Part shown: piece by piece, positions 1-6,744 of the stretch
Position numbering within the stretch: the first letter of the stretch is position 1
How the letters are laid out: each line of letters opens with the position of its first letter
Origin: a virus
Reading direction: 5' to 3' (one strand)
Length of the DNA stretch: 41,265 nucleotides
Virus record (IMG/VR): IMGVR_UViG_3300025133_000252
Span: 1-41,265 of that record
The notes under the pieces: generated by a model
The model's database searches: none
What the model was told of the DNA's origin: nothing
The model's input: the letters and a program-made list of their open reading frames with translations, nothing else
Program-made: the position numbers and the translations under genes

Positions 1-12
1 CGGGTAGGTCAT
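1..12 (-). CDS. First four codons of the DNA polymerase A gene (joins 39655-41265)
   Basis: On the minus strand, positions 12-1 read ATG ACC TAC CCG. Joined to the complement of positions 41265-41257 (CAA TGG GTC), they continue in frame into the open polymerase ORF, giving MTYPQWVMDTETNGL. The ATG follows directly on the TGA of the upstream gene (stop at 15-13). That gene's last codons carry GAGGTAAC, a good ribosome binding site. The first exonuclease motif starting at residue 9 is the usual place in this family. This is the main evidence that the contig is circular. Confidence 0.88.
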
Positions 13-381
13 TCATAGTGTTACCTCGGCGTTGGCGTACATGTTGTCCATGGGGTCCTGCGTGCCGTGGCACGCCTCGTTGGCGCACTCCAGCAGGAGG
101 GACGGCTCGAACACTTCGACTAGGAAGGAGAGGGTTGCCTCCGGTCCCAACCTGCGGGCGGCGCTCTTCAGGTCGGCGGCGATCGCCGTCGGCTCGACGG
201 CGGCGGGGATCAATTGTGCTTCAACCTGCTGTCGCCGGAGGTCGAGGTCGTGGGCGGCGGTGGCCAGGGCATGTAGCAAGACGGGTTGGTCCACGCCGAA
301 AGCCGCATCGGCAAGGGCCTGGAGTGACTCGACGGCAAGGGAGAGGAGGCGGGCGTGGTGGCGGATCTGGTTGGGCTTCAT
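13..381 (-). CDS. Hypothetical protein, 122 aa, immediately upstream of DNA polymerase
   Basis: Not recognised. The start at 381 (MKPNQIRHHARLL) is preferred to the longer frame because GTAGGA lies at normal spacing before it. The N-terminal extension would also be an arginine/threonine-rich stretch typical of read-through noise. The protein is mostly predicted helix (LLSLAVESLQALADAAF, then LLHALATAAHDLDLRRQQVEAQL), with no membrane segment and two cysteines near the C-terminus (ECANEAC). It ends NAEVTL; those codons double as the ribosome binding site for DNA polymerase, whose ATG follows the stop with no gap. This suggests translational coupling and perhaps a role linked to replication, but the function is unknown. 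Confidence 0.7.
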   Translation of the reverse strand: MKPNQIRHHARLLSLAVESLQALADAAFGVDQPVLLHALATAAHDLDLRRQQVEAQLIPAAVEPTAIAADLKSAARRLGPEATLSFLVEVFEPSLLLECANEACHGTQDPMDNMYANAEVTL

Positions 382-415
382 GGCTGGGGTCCTACGGGTG
401 AGGGTGGCGGGTGTT

Positions 416-664
416 TCAGATGCTCCAGAACGTGGTCTCACCGATCGAGTGGACCCCGGGCATAGCGGTTAGGAAGGCATGGGCCATGTCTTCGGTAGCC
501 TCGGGGGACCAACGAGACCAAAGCTCCAGAGTAGTGGGGCGGAGGAGGTAGGGCGAGCTCCCGGTGGGGTCGGGGGTTTCGAGGAAGTAGGTGATCCAGC
601 CACGGGTGACGATGGGCTGGGTACGGTCGGGATGGTAGAGGGTGGTTTGGATGGCGGAGGTCAT
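416..664 (-). CDS. Hypothetical protein, 82 aa
   Basis: Not recognised. A small soluble protein rich in aromatic residues and threonine (MTSAIQTTLYHPDRTQPI at the N-terminus, ETTFWSI at the C-terminus), with no zinc motif or membrane segment. It starts one base after the stop of the 666-1190 gene, whose final codons supply a GAAGTAA ribosome-binding-like sequence. The gene lies in the leftward replication operon between helicase and polymerase, so it is probably co-expressed with them. No function can be assigned. Confidence 0.65.
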   Translation of the reverse strand: MTSAIQTTLYHPDRTQPIVTRGWITYFLETPDPTGSSPYLLRPTTLELWSRWSPEATEDMAHAFLTAMPGVHSIGETTFWSI

Positions 665-665
665 G

Positions 666-1190
666 CTACAGGGTTACTTCAGCGTGAATGACAGGCGCGA
701 TGCGCCCATCGGGAAGGGAAAGGCCATGCTCGAGGAAAGCGTTTACACGCCCCCCGTTGGCCTGCGGGTCGCCCGGCTCGAACGCCTGGGCCATGATCCA
801 CTCGTGTCCCTTGCAGGCAAGGAACTCGGGGATCGGGTAGTCATGGGAGTTGAGCAGCTGCCACCCTACATCGACCCACTTGACCTCCAGGCGGACAGGC
901 GCCCAAGGGGTGCCTCGCAGCCAATGGTCTTCGAGGCGACGCCAAGCTCCAGGGCGTACCGGCTTGTCGTTGAGCAAACTCAAAGGCCCCGGGTCGAGGC
1001 GCAAGGTGTAGCCTCGCCGCCTGTGTAGACAGGCCAGGAACGGCGCCTGTCTCGACAGCGCTCGTTGGGGCAGCGCGGTGACAGGAGCCTCGCCCCAGTT
1101 GGGCACGGGGCGAGCAGTGTTCGCCTTGCGCAGCGCCTTCGCTTGAAGCATGTTTACACGCTCCGTGAGTTGTCGTAGGTAGTGGCTCAT
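666..1190 (-). CDS. Hypothetical protein, 174 aa, coupled to the helicase gene
   Basis: Not recognised. The ATG overlaps the helicase stop codon (ATATGA), so the two are translationally coupled. The protein is basic at its N-terminus (residues 1-60, many Arg and Lys). It becomes tryptophan-rich in the middle (WRRLEDHWLRGTPWAPVRLEVKWVDVGWQLL), which looks like a compact globular domain. Its position between helicase and polymerase suggests a replication accessory protein, but no motif supports a specific role. The gene contains two copies of the GTTTACACGC motif (near 741 and 1152), both on the strand opposite to transcription. Confidence 0.7.
   Translation of the reverse strand: MSHYLRQLTERVNMLQAKALRKANTARPVPNWGEAPVTALPQRALSRQAPFLACLHRRRGYTLRLDPGPLSLLNDKPVRPGAWRRLEDHWLRGTPWAPVRLEVKWVDVGWQLLNSHDYPIPEFLACKGHEWIMAQAFEPGDPQANGGRVNAFLEHGLSLPDGRIAPVIHAEVTL
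739..751 (+). promoter_or_regulatory. GCGTTTACACGCC motif copy (13/13)
   Basis: Near-palindromic 13-mer inside the 666-1190 coding region, antisense to the gene, where it is read as CGT GTA AAC GC. A partial second copy with a perfect GTTTACACGC core lies at 1152-1161 in the same gene. Function unknown; see the finding on this motif. Confidence 0.4.
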
Positions 1191-2305
1191 ATCGGGAGTC
1201 GGGCTCGGAGGGTTCGGGGTACGTGGAGCCGACGCCTTGCCCGAGTCAACATGACATAGAGCAGGCGGACAGTTTGCGGCTCGCGTCGTTCAAACCGCTC
1301 GAGTGCCACCCGTGACCAAGGGAGCAGGTAGACGTCATCGGCCTCCGCTCCCTTGGCAGCGTGCCCCGTGGACAGGACTAGCTCCTCGTCGGCTCGGCCT
1401 ACCTTGGGCACGATGCCTGTGCCCCGCAGGCCCCAACCACGGAAGGCCTTGGCCACCGAATGCCGAGAGTAGCCGAGCACGAGGCCACGGCGGGGCGGGC
1501 TGTCGGGTCGCCACGTGAGCAGCTGGGTGCTGTGGTCGGCCCGGAACGTCGCCGCCGGCCGGTCGTAGTAGGACCGCAGCGCAGCCGCAGCCACCGACGC
1601 CACGTTGTCGCCGACACGCCAGCCCTTGTTGAGCACCTCGGTCTCGTCGGCGCGTTGCCAGACAGGCGGCAGCTGTGCCCCCTTCATCCCCTTGCTCTCG
1701 CCGAAGATAGCCTGTCCCGGGTCGCCGAAGGTCCAGACGTTGCCGTCTGCCTTCACCAGTGCAAGGGCCGCACGAAGCTCGGTCCAGCTCATGTCCTGGG
1801 CCTCGTCGATCATCAGGCAGTCGTACTTCTCGGCCTCGGGTACCGGGGCACCGTCCTCCAGCCAGCGAGCCAGCGGGAGCAGGTACTTGATCGGCCCCTT
1901 GGGCAGCTCGCTGTCGAGGTCGAAGGGCGGGTCACCATCGCGCCAGTCGTGCAGCGCCTTGGCCATGAAGTCGAGTTGGTCTCGAGCCCGACGGCTGGGT
2001 GCGTCCAGGAGGTACTGATCGAGGGCCGTGTCGAACAGGTGGTGGATCTTCCGGGCAGTGTACGCTCGGTTCGAGTAGGCCACCCCTGCCTTCGCCCCCT
2101 TCAGGTAGTCACGGACGTACGGCCACGTCAGCGAGTACACTGTCCCTGATGGCACGTCAGGTGCCCGTTGCTGTAGGACAGCCGCCGCATCATTGGTGTA
2201 AGTGACGACTGCCCCGTTCTCTGTGGTCCAGGCCGAAGCCTCTGCAACGATCCGCCGGGTCTTGCCTGTGCCCGGCGGTCCATCAATCGCTACTACCCTC
2301 GGCAT
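1187..2305 (-). CDS. UvrD/Rep-like superfamily 1 DNA helicase (compact, 372 aa)
   Basis: An ATP-dependent DNA helicase-like protein. Visible motifs in order: Walker A GPPGTGKT at residues 9-16; Walker B DEAQD at 167-171, typical of UvrD/PcrA-type enzymes; motif III GDPGQAIF at 194-201; a motif V-like STGHAAKGAE at 312-321; and motif VI YVMLTRAR at 350-357. At 372 residues it is about half the length of UvrD, so the 1B/2B accessory domains must be reduced or absent, as in other small phage helicases. Its start lies 23 bases inside the primase gene, and its stop overlaps the next gene by ATGA. With no DnaB-type helicase seen in the window, it is the only candidate for the fork helicase, though a recombination or repair role is equally possible. 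Confidence 0.88.
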   Translation of the reverse strand: MPRVVAIDGPPGTGKTRRIVAEASAWTTENGAVVTYTNDAAAVLQQRAPDVPSGTVYSLTWPYVRDYLKGAKAGVAYSNRAYTARKIHHLFDTALDQYLLDAPSRRARDQLDFMAKALHDWRDGDPPFDLDSELPKGPIKYLLPLARWLEDGAPVPEAEKYDCLMIDEAQDMSWTELRAALALVKADGNVWTFGDPGQAIFGESKGMKGAQLPPVWQRADETEVLNKGWRVGDNVASVAAAALRSYYDRPAATFRADHSTQLLTWRPDSPPRRGLVLGYSRHSVAKAFRGWGLRGTGIVPKVGRADEELVLSTGHAAKGAEADDVYLLPWSRVALERFERREPQTVRLLYVMLTRARRRLHVPRTLRARLPI

Positions 2306-3875
2306 CCTTGTCCTCCTTGGCCTTCAACCTAACGTAGGTCTCGTACTGTGCCCCGATGAACTCTTGTGCTTCGTCAGGGAGCAGGGCCAACGAGCACACC
2401 ATGACCTTCGCCTTGCTCTGCATGCCAACCAGGGTCTTGGTGCCGAGGAACTGACGGCACATCTTCTTGGTCTTGCTGATGTCGCCCAGCTGGGTCATCA
2501 GGATCTCTTGCAGGTAGGGCGACAGCACCAGCGAGGCCAAGCTCTCCTCTCCCTTGGGCCACACCACGAAGGGCACGGCCATGCCGCTCGGTCGCTTCGC
2601 AGTCCAGGCTTCGAGGAAGGTCAGGTCGGCCGCAGCTGTCCTCGCCCACTCCTCGATGATGGTCCAGAAGCGCTCCTCCAGCGGGATGCCTAGGATGTCG
2701 ACGCCCTTCTCTGCGTGCAGCATGAAGTCAAGCGCCCTTGCCCACCCAGGCTGGATGAACAAGGGGCTTCGGGCGACGGTGTCCAAGGGGGAGCCGGCCA
2801 GCGTGGCCAGGGCGGGCAGCAGGTTGCGCAAGTCGGCCAGAGCTGTCACCTTCTTGGCCTCGTTCCTGCGCTTCGCTGACCCGCCGAAGCCTACCAGTGT
2901 CTCCTTGAGCTTCCCTTGGCTGTCGAACACCTCGACCATCCAGGGCACGGCACCGAAGACGCCTTCGCACTCGGCCTTGACGTCAGTGACCGTAGGGTGT
3001 TTCTCCCTAGCTTGGTACTTCTCGCCGTTCTTGCTGCCGACTGACCAGCCGGAAGCGATAGCCGTGCGGAACTCCTTCTCGCTGAACTCGCCGAGCCGTG
3101 GCTTCAGGTGCTCCCACAGCCCAGGCATCAGCTCTTGATCTACCTGGGTGCCTGGATGCAGCCGGCCGAGCACTTGCCCCACCTTGGCCACGAAGTTGTT
3201 GCGTCCCCCTTCGGGGATCGCCTCGGCCAGATGCTCAAGCAGACCAATGAAGTGGATCGCCTCGGTTGGCTTGCCCTTCTTGGTCTGGCGTGTCTTGCCC
3301 TGGTCCTTCCTGGCTACCAGCCGAGCGATCAGGACGTCCGGCGGGAAGGCGAGGCTCGAGGGCGTGTAAACGTCCCCCATCACCGTCCGGTACTTGCCGG
3401 GCTTCTTCTGCTTGTTGGTGGCCAGGGAGTCGGGCAGCATGATGAGCCGCCGTGCCTTCGATGAGACCCGTACCTCGCCGGCCACCCCGTTGCCGAAGTC
3501 CACCGTTGCAGGCAGGCGCTCTGCCATCAGCTCGGGGGGCAGGCGGAACCATAGGTGGTAGCCACCCGACGGCGTTTCAACGAGGCCCATCGTGGGGGGC
3601 GGTGCCTCGCCAGAGGCCAGCCGAAGCCAAAGGTCGTCGAACGACATCCCGTAGGTGTCGAGGTCAAGGATCAGCAGGGGGACCGGGTCACTCGATTGCG
3701 GACACAGTACCGCCCCGGTCCCCTTGGACTGGAGAAGGTGGGCATGGGCCAGCTCGTGGTCCTCATCGTCGATGAAGACATCGAACTCCTTGCCCCCTAG
3801 CTTGACGGGGTACTTGCGGCGTCCGGTGGTCGGGAAGACCCAGTAACCCTGCTCACTAAGAGCAAGGTGTGTCAT
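2283..3875 (-). CDS. PrimPol-type primase/polymerase (bifunctional primase family)
   Basis: A primase of the archaeo-eukaryotic (PrimPol) superfamily, expected to make primers at the phage fork. The N-terminal catalytic domain shows the metal-binding DLD at residues 71-73, the SGGYHLWF motif at 103-110 with its histidine at 107, and the KARRLIMLP segment at 140-148. A region resembling the PriCT helical domain follows at about 205-285 (EGGRNNFVAKVGQVLGRL, then EFRTAIASGW). The rest (290-530) is unrecognised and has no Walker A, so this is not a primase-helicase fusion. The start overlaps the stop of the ribbon-helix-helix gene by one base, and the end overlaps the helicase gene. A GTTTACAC motif copy lies inside at 3361-3373. 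Confidence 0.82.
   Translation of the reverse strand: MTHLALSEQGYWVFPTTGRRKYPVKLGGKEFDVFIDDEDHELAHAHLLQSKGTGAVLCPQSSDPVPLLILDLDTYGMSFDDLWLRLASGEAPPPTMGLVETPSGGYHLWFRLPPELMAERLPATVDFGNGVAGEVRVSSKARRLIMLPDSLATNKQKKPGKYRTVMGDVYTPSSLAFPPDVLIARLVARKDQGKTRQTKKGKPTEAIHFIGLLEHLAEAIPEGGRNNFVAKVGQVLGRLHPGTQVDQELMPGLWEHLKPRLGEFSEKEFRTAIASGWSVGSKNGEKYQAREKHPTVTDVKAECEGVFGAVPWMVEVFDSQGKLKETLVGFGGSAKRRNEAKKVTALADLRNLLPALATLAGSPLDTVARSPLFIQPGWARALDFMLHAEKGVDILGIPLEERFWTIIEEWARTAAADLTFLEAWTAKRPSGMAVPFVVWPKGEESLASLVLSPYLQEILMTQLGDISKTKKMCRQFLGTKTLVGMQSKAKVMVCSLALLPDEAQEFIGAQYETYVRLKAKEDKDAEGSSD
3361..3373 (-). promoter_or_regulatory. GCGTTTACACGCC motif copy (12/13)
   Basis: On the minus strand this reads ACGTTTACACGCC within the primase gene (codons GTT TAC ACG CC). 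The frame differs from the copies in the polymerase gene and at 37411. Function unknown. Confidence 0.35.
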
Positions 3876-4099
3876 CAGGCGTCGTCTTCAGGCTTGCGGA
3901 GGTTGGTGGTGGGGGACAGGCGGACTTCCCGCTGCTCAAGCTCGTCACAGTAGCAGCGGGCGGCGGAGCGCATGAAGCCAGAGAGTGACCTACCCGTCTG
4001 GTGGGCCAGCAGCTTGATGCGGTGGTATTCCTCGGGGGTCACGTTGACTTGCATACGGTGGCCACGGAGGTACTCGAACTCGGTGTGTTGGTTGGACAT
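3875..4099 (-). CDS. Ribbon-helix-helix (Arc/CopG-like) DNA-binding protein, 74 aa
   Basis: A small regulator-like protein. From residue 13 the pattern is a beta strand, MQVNVTPEEYHRIKLLAHQ, then the turn GRSL and the helix SGFMRSAARCYCDEL, which is the ribbon-helix-helix layout. Such proteins bind palindromic operators as dimers. The start at 4099 (MSNQHTEFEYL) is chosen over the longer frame because the extension would run into the inverted repeat. The first codon lies 24 bases from the end of the 26-base outer repeat (4123-4346), so binding there and autoregulation is an attractive inference. It is the first gene of the primase-helicase group, and its stop overlaps the primase start. Confidence 0.72.
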   Translation of the reverse strand: MSNQHTEFEYLRGHRMQVNVTPEEYHRIKLLAHQTGRSLSGFMRSAARCYCDELEQREVRLSPTTNLRKPEDDA

Positions 4100-4122
4100 G
4101 GGCAGACTGGCGGGTCGGATCG

Positions 4123-4346
4123 TAATAACGACCTTTCGAGCTATTGAATCGCCATAAATCCCCGCGCCGAAGGAACTTACGACCGAAACGGGCAAAAACA
4201 CGTTTGGCGCCCGTGCATTCTACACGGCAGGCCACCGCCGGTCCCGCGTCGGACGCGGCGGCGGAACGAAATCCGCCCGTTTCGGTCGTAAGTGCCGGAG
4301 CCACCGCCGCTTAGCGTCCGTTCAATAGCTCGAAAGGTCGTTATTA
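4123..4346. repeat. Nested intergenic inverted repeat locus (26-bp outer pair, 19-bp inner pair)
   Basis: The 263-base gap between the genes starting at 4099 and ending at 4363 is filled by symmetric DNA. The outer arms are 4123-4148 and 4321-4346: 26 bases, perfect, AT-richer than the surroundings, starting TAATAACGACC on the left. The inner arms are 4175-4193 and 4275-4293: 19 bases, perfect, containing ACTTACGACC on the left and GGTCGTAAGT on the right. The centre holds the near palindrome CCGCGTCgGACGCGG (4244-4258) and the small hairpin CCGTG/CACGG (4211-4227). Read outward, each strand carries the same cassette: the 19-mer, a 26- or 27-base spacer, then the 26-mer. This could be divergent promoter/operators, a replication origin, or a site for a recombinase or partition protein. 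The leftward copy faces the primase operon. Confidence 0.85.
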
Positions 4347-4362
4347 GCGGCGGCTCTTCAGT

Positions 4363-4578
4363 CTACTCACCCAGCGTGAGTCGGGTGTTCTCCTTGCCTT
4401 GGCGGTCGTCGTTCTCACTCACAAGCAAGAACATGTTAGAGGCGTTGAAACGCTTCCTGTCGAGGGCGTCGGGCGGCGCGATGCACGGCCCCAACTGACC
4501 GGCGAACTCCTTGAGCACCGCCTTGTCGGCGAACGGTACCAAGAGGAAGCAGCGCTTGTCCTCGGGAGGCTTACTCAT
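4363..4578 (-). CDS. Hypothetical protein, 71 aa
   Basis: Not recognised. The N-terminus starts MSKPPEDKRCFLLVPFADK, and a later segment NASNMFLLVSENDDRQGKEN suggests a small alpha/beta fold. No zinc motif, signal peptide or membrane helix is visible. Its start overlaps the end of the upstream gene by 8 bases, so translation is coupled. It is the last gene before the nested inverted repeat at 4123-4346, whose rightward-facing cassette would fire into its 3' end. No function is proposed. Confidence 0.65.
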   Translation of the reverse strand: MSKPPEDKRCFLLVPFADKAVLKEFAGQLGPCIAPPDALDRKRFNASNMFLLVSENDDRQGKENTRLTLGE

Positions 4579-4846
4579 GGCTGTCCTCCAGCGCGGGGGC
4601 CTCGACGATCTTCTCGACGACCTTGGGTTCGGGGAAGTCAGCAGCGGTCACCTGGATCAGCTCGGTGCCCAGCCGGATCGCCTCCTCGTTGCACAGGGTC
4701 AGGGTGAAGTTGGCACCCCCCATCTGGATGGTAAGGTCGAGGCGGTCGCCGGCCCAGCGGCTCTTGGTCACGCGGATCGAGTCGGAGGAGGCTTGGCTGA
4801 TGGAGACCTCGCCGGTAGCACGGAAGCGGTCGGTGTCGTAGTTCAT
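4571..4846 (-). CDS. Hypothetical protein, 91 aa
   Basis: Not recognised. Residues 10-60 alternate polar and hydrophobic positions (GEVSISQASSDSIRVTKSRW, then LDLTIQMGGANFTLTLCNEE), which suggests a beta-rich fold. A short helix follows (EEAIRLGTELIQVTAA), then an acidic tail with EPKVVEKIVEAPALEDSHE. It overlaps its neighbours at both ends by 4-8 bases within the chain of small leftward genes. The fold could be a small beta barrel, but nothing visible assigns a function. Confidence 0.68.
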   Translation of the reverse strand: MNYDTDRFRATGEVSISQASSDSIRVTKSRWAGDRLDLTIQMGGANFTLTLCNEEAIRLGTELIQVTAADFPEPKVVEKIVEAPALEDSHE

Positions 4847-5031
4847 TCGGAGTGGTGTGGGTTGGCGCGTTTACGCGCAGACTCTTCTTCTTGCAGACGT
4901 GCAGCCTTGGCCTCGTGGCCAGCACAGGCTTCGTAGCGCTCTCCCTCGTAGTGAAAGAAGAGCGTGCTCCATTGCCGGCAGCGTTTGAACGAACACTGGC
5001 TCGGCATCATCTTGTCACGCGGCGTGAACAC
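4843..5031 (-). CDS. Small cysteine-containing protein, 62 aa, GTG start
   Basis: Not recognised. Cysteines occur as CSFKRC and later ACAGH, a CxxxxC...CxxH pattern compatible with a small zinc site, followed by a basic-acidic helix (EAKAARLQEEESARKRA). The GTG at 5031 overlaps the preceding TAG by one base (TAGTG), matching the coupling used throughout this operon. The ATG pair seven codons later (MMPSQCSFKR) is an alternative start, but it has no ribosome binding site in front. The codons CGC GTT TAC GCG near 4865-4878 on the plus strand belong to the repeated GTTTAC motif family. Confidence 0.6.
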   Translation of the reverse strand: MFTPRDKMMPSQCSFKRCRQWSTLFFHYEGERYEACAGHEAKAARLQEEESARKRANPHHSE

Positions 5032-5450
5032 TAGAGACCCAGGGCCTTCGCCAGCACCTTGGCCTCTTGCGGTGGCAGCGTCGGGATCCTCCAGGCCAGC
5101 CGGACCTTCAGCTCTTGCCTCAAGAACGGGTCCTCGGCCATGGCCACGAGCACCGTGAGGCTGATGTTCGAGCCCGCATCTTGCGCTCGGTTGTAGTCAC
5201 CGCTCTCGTCGTAGTCGCCGACGATCTTGATGGGGTCGCCGGCCCATCGTCCTACTACCTCGCCCGGGGGACCGTGGTAATCGCCGCCCACGCCCTCGCT
5301 GGCGCTGGACTGCCGCAGCAGAAGGGTCAGCGCAGTCATGGCACCGTGGCTGGACGTCCCTAGCTCGAGCAGCTTGGCCCCGTCGCCGAAGTCGTGGGGG
5401 TGAATGTACTCGTTCTTAGCCTCGTTGAAGATCAGGAAATACTGTCCCAT
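5031..5450 (-). CDS. Conserved phage/bacterial hypothetical protein starting MGQYF, 139 aa
   Basis: The N-terminus MGQYFLIFNEAKNEYIHPHD followed by FGDGAKLLELG resembles a family of short uncharacterised proteins that open with MGQYY and contain YLHPH..FGDG.KLLE. This likeness is from memory and function is unknown. The middle holds GRWAGDPIKIVGDYDES, also typical of that family. The ATG at 5450 is chosen over the GTG one codon earlier because it overlaps the upstream TGA as TGATG, the usual junction here. The C-terminal third is helical (LTVLVAMAEDPFLRQELKV). No catalytic motif can be named. Confidence 0.75.
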   Translation of the reverse strand: MGQYFLIFNEAKNEYIHPHDFGDGAKLLELGTSSHGAMTALTLLLRQSSASEGVGGDYHGPPGEVVGRWAGDPIKIVGDYDESGDYNRAQDAGSNISLTVLVAMAEDPFLRQELKVRLAWRIPTLPPQEAKVLAKALGL

Positions 5451-5749
5451 CACTTGAACCTCGCTTCGGGGAGGATGACCACAGGACCCACGATCGGGTT
5501 GGTCTGACTGCCCAGCAGGTAGGTGCCGATGGGGTTCTTCTCGAGCCCGTGGATCAGCCCCTCCTCGTTGACCACGGCGAAGTACACAGGGCAGCTGTTG
5601 CGGTTGACCTGATGCAGACCCAGGGGGATCAGGGCGATCATGCCTTCGACTACCTCTTGTAGCTGCTTCAGGCTGAAGGTGCCGTCAGCCTCGGCTGGCT
5701 TCGGCATAGGGGTCACCGTGCCGTCGGTGTTCAGGATGTAAGAGTCCAT
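5450..5749 (-). CDS. DUF3846-like protein, 99 aa
   Basis: The sequence fits the DUF3846 pattern: SLKQLQEVVEGMIALIPLG (residues 26-44) as the first helix, then YFAVVNEEGLIHGLEKNPIG (about 56-75), ending in NPIVGPVVILPEARFK. The family is common in phages and plasmids and has no established function. The start at 5749 has no Shine-Dalgarno sequence. The leader reads CAACCACAATG, identical over 11 bases to the leader of the gene at 9424. Its stop is coupled to the next gene by TGATG. A GTTTAGAC motif sits just upstream, over the stop of the preceding gene (5767-5774). Confidence 0.78.
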   Translation of the reverse strand: MDSYILNTDGTVTPMPKPAEADGTFSLKQLQEVVEGMIALIPLGLHQVNRNSCPVYFAVVNEEGLIHGLEKNPIGTYLLGSQTNPIVGPVVILPEARFK

Positions 5750-5768
5750 TGTGGTTGCGGTTGGATGT

Positions 5769-6059
5769 CTAAACGAACTGCCCCACCACGACGAAGTAGC
5801 AGGGGTGATCTTCGGGGAGCTTGTCCTTCAGGTGGTCGCACACGATCGCGTTGACCTCGTGAGCACCAGCTTTGCACTCATAGCCATTGACGGCGATGTC
5901 ATACAAGCCGTTGGTGTCGTAGGAAGCGCGGAACCTCCGTCCTTCCAGCTCGGAGCAGGGCCAGCGTCCGTCGCTTGGCCCATAGCCAGCCGCCCAGTTG
6001 GCGGTATCGTTGGCGCTAAGCCAGAGGGTCAGGGAGTCACCGTTGTCAATGAGTCTCAT
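5769..6059 (-). CDS. Conserved small phage protein, 96 aa
   Basis: The pattern DTANWAAGYGP..GRWPCSELEGRRFRASYDTNGLYDIAVNG resembles short phage-encoded proteins of the form 'DTYDWA...WPCS.L.G.RL.AEFD.NGLVDL..NG'. I recall these only as uncharacterised. The second half (EVNAIVCDHLKDKLPEDHP, then YFVVVGQFV) looks like a helix followed by a strand. The start is supported by CAGGAGGAGACCCAATG, the strongest Shine-Dalgarno in this cluster. The stop codon TAG forms part of a GTTTAGAC motif. Function unknown. Confidence 0.72.
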   Translation of the reverse strand: MRLIDNGDSLTLWLSANDTANWAAGYGPSDGRWPCSELEGRRFRASYDTNGLYDIAVNGYECKAGAHEVNAIVCDHLKDKLPEDHPCYFVVVGQFV

Positions 6060-6092
6060 TGGGTCTCCTCCTGGGAGCAGCGGGTCGGTTGG

Positions 6093-6572
6093 TCACTCAT
6101 CAACGAACGCCCCCGTCCTCTCGCGGAGGGACACCCAGCAGCCATGGCCGCAGACAACATGGTCAATGAGGGGGATGCCTAGCAGTCTACCGGCCTTGTG
6201 CATCCGGCGGGTCATCTCGATGTCTTCGGGCGAAGGCTCGGCATCGCCGCTCGGGTGGTTATGTGCCAACACGATCGCCGCACACCCATCGGTCGAGAGC
6301 GCCCGTTTGAACACCTCGCGGGGATGCACGACGGAAGACCCCACCGTGCCCAGGGAAACCACTGCCTCATCGAGGAGGCGATGCTTCGTGTCAAGGAGAA
6401 GCACCGTGACCTGCTCTTGCGCCAACCCACGGTGATGCGCCTCCATGTAGCGGTACACCTTCTCGGCGCTCGGGATCGGGAGCTTCGTCCTGCCTTGGCC
6501 GAGCTTCCGGCACACCTCGTAGGCGGCGGGCAGCGACTCGCGGCAGAGCTGCTCGAAGTCTCGGAGCTCCAT
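6093..6572 (-). CDS. RadC-family JAMM/MPN+ domain protein, 159 aa
   Basis: A RadC-like protein with a full JAMM metal site: Glu53 (AQEQVTVLLLD), then HNHPSGD with His104 and His106, followed by Ser114 and Asp117 (HxH-x7-S-x2-D). The start at 6572 (MELRDFEQLC) is preferred because AAGGTG precedes it at good spacing; the longer frame would overlap the zinc-ribbon gene and has no ribosome binding site. RadC proteins are widespread on mobile elements and linked loosely to DNA repair, but their biochemical role is not settled. The helix-hairpin-helix part of long RadC proteins is missing. The fragment therefore matches the short phage and plasmid forms. Confidence 0.85.
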   Translation of the reverse strand: MELRDFEQLCRESLPAAYEVCRKLGQGRTKLPIPSAEKVYRYMEAHHRGLAQEQVTVLLLDTKHRLLDEAVVSLGTVGSSVVHPREVFKRALSTDGCAAIVLAHNHPSGDAEPSPEDIEMTRRMHKAGRLLGIPLIDHVVCGHGCWVSLRERTGAFVDE

Positions 6573-6612
6573 GGGGTCACCTTGCCCTTGTCCTTCTCCA
6601 CGGTCGAGTCGA

Positions 6613-6744
6613 TCAGGCGTAGTCATTGTCATCGTTGGTGTTGTGCCCAAGTAGAGCAGTGAAGTCGAACCCACACACCGGACACTCGGCCGGCGGCTCG
6701 GGTTCGCACAGGTTTCCGTTGCCACACTGGCACAGCCAAGGCAT
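6613..6744 (-). CDS. Zinc-ribbon miniprotein, 43 aa
   Basis: A very short gene between RadC and the 6744-7070 gene, starting MPWLCQCGNGNLCEPEPP. It has a CxC near residue 5, a Cys at 13, and AECPVCGFDF around residue 20, a CPxCG knuckle like those in rubredoxin-type zinc ribbons. The tail is acidic (NTNDDNDYA). The ATG overlaps the TGA of the upstream gene (TGATG at 6746-6742), the same coupling used by its neighbours. This and the cysteine spacing make it credible despite its length. Role unknown; it could be a protein- or RNA-binding adapter. Confidence 0.68.
   Translation of the reverse strand: MPWLCQCGNGNLCEPEPPAECPVCGFDFTALLGHNTNDDNDYA

Noticed and set aside
13-1190. Two proteins (13-381 and 666-1190) end in the same residues AEVTL
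   Set aside because: Explained by the shared position of ribosome-binding-like codons (GAGGTAAC or GAAGTAAC) for the gene downstream, not by homology.
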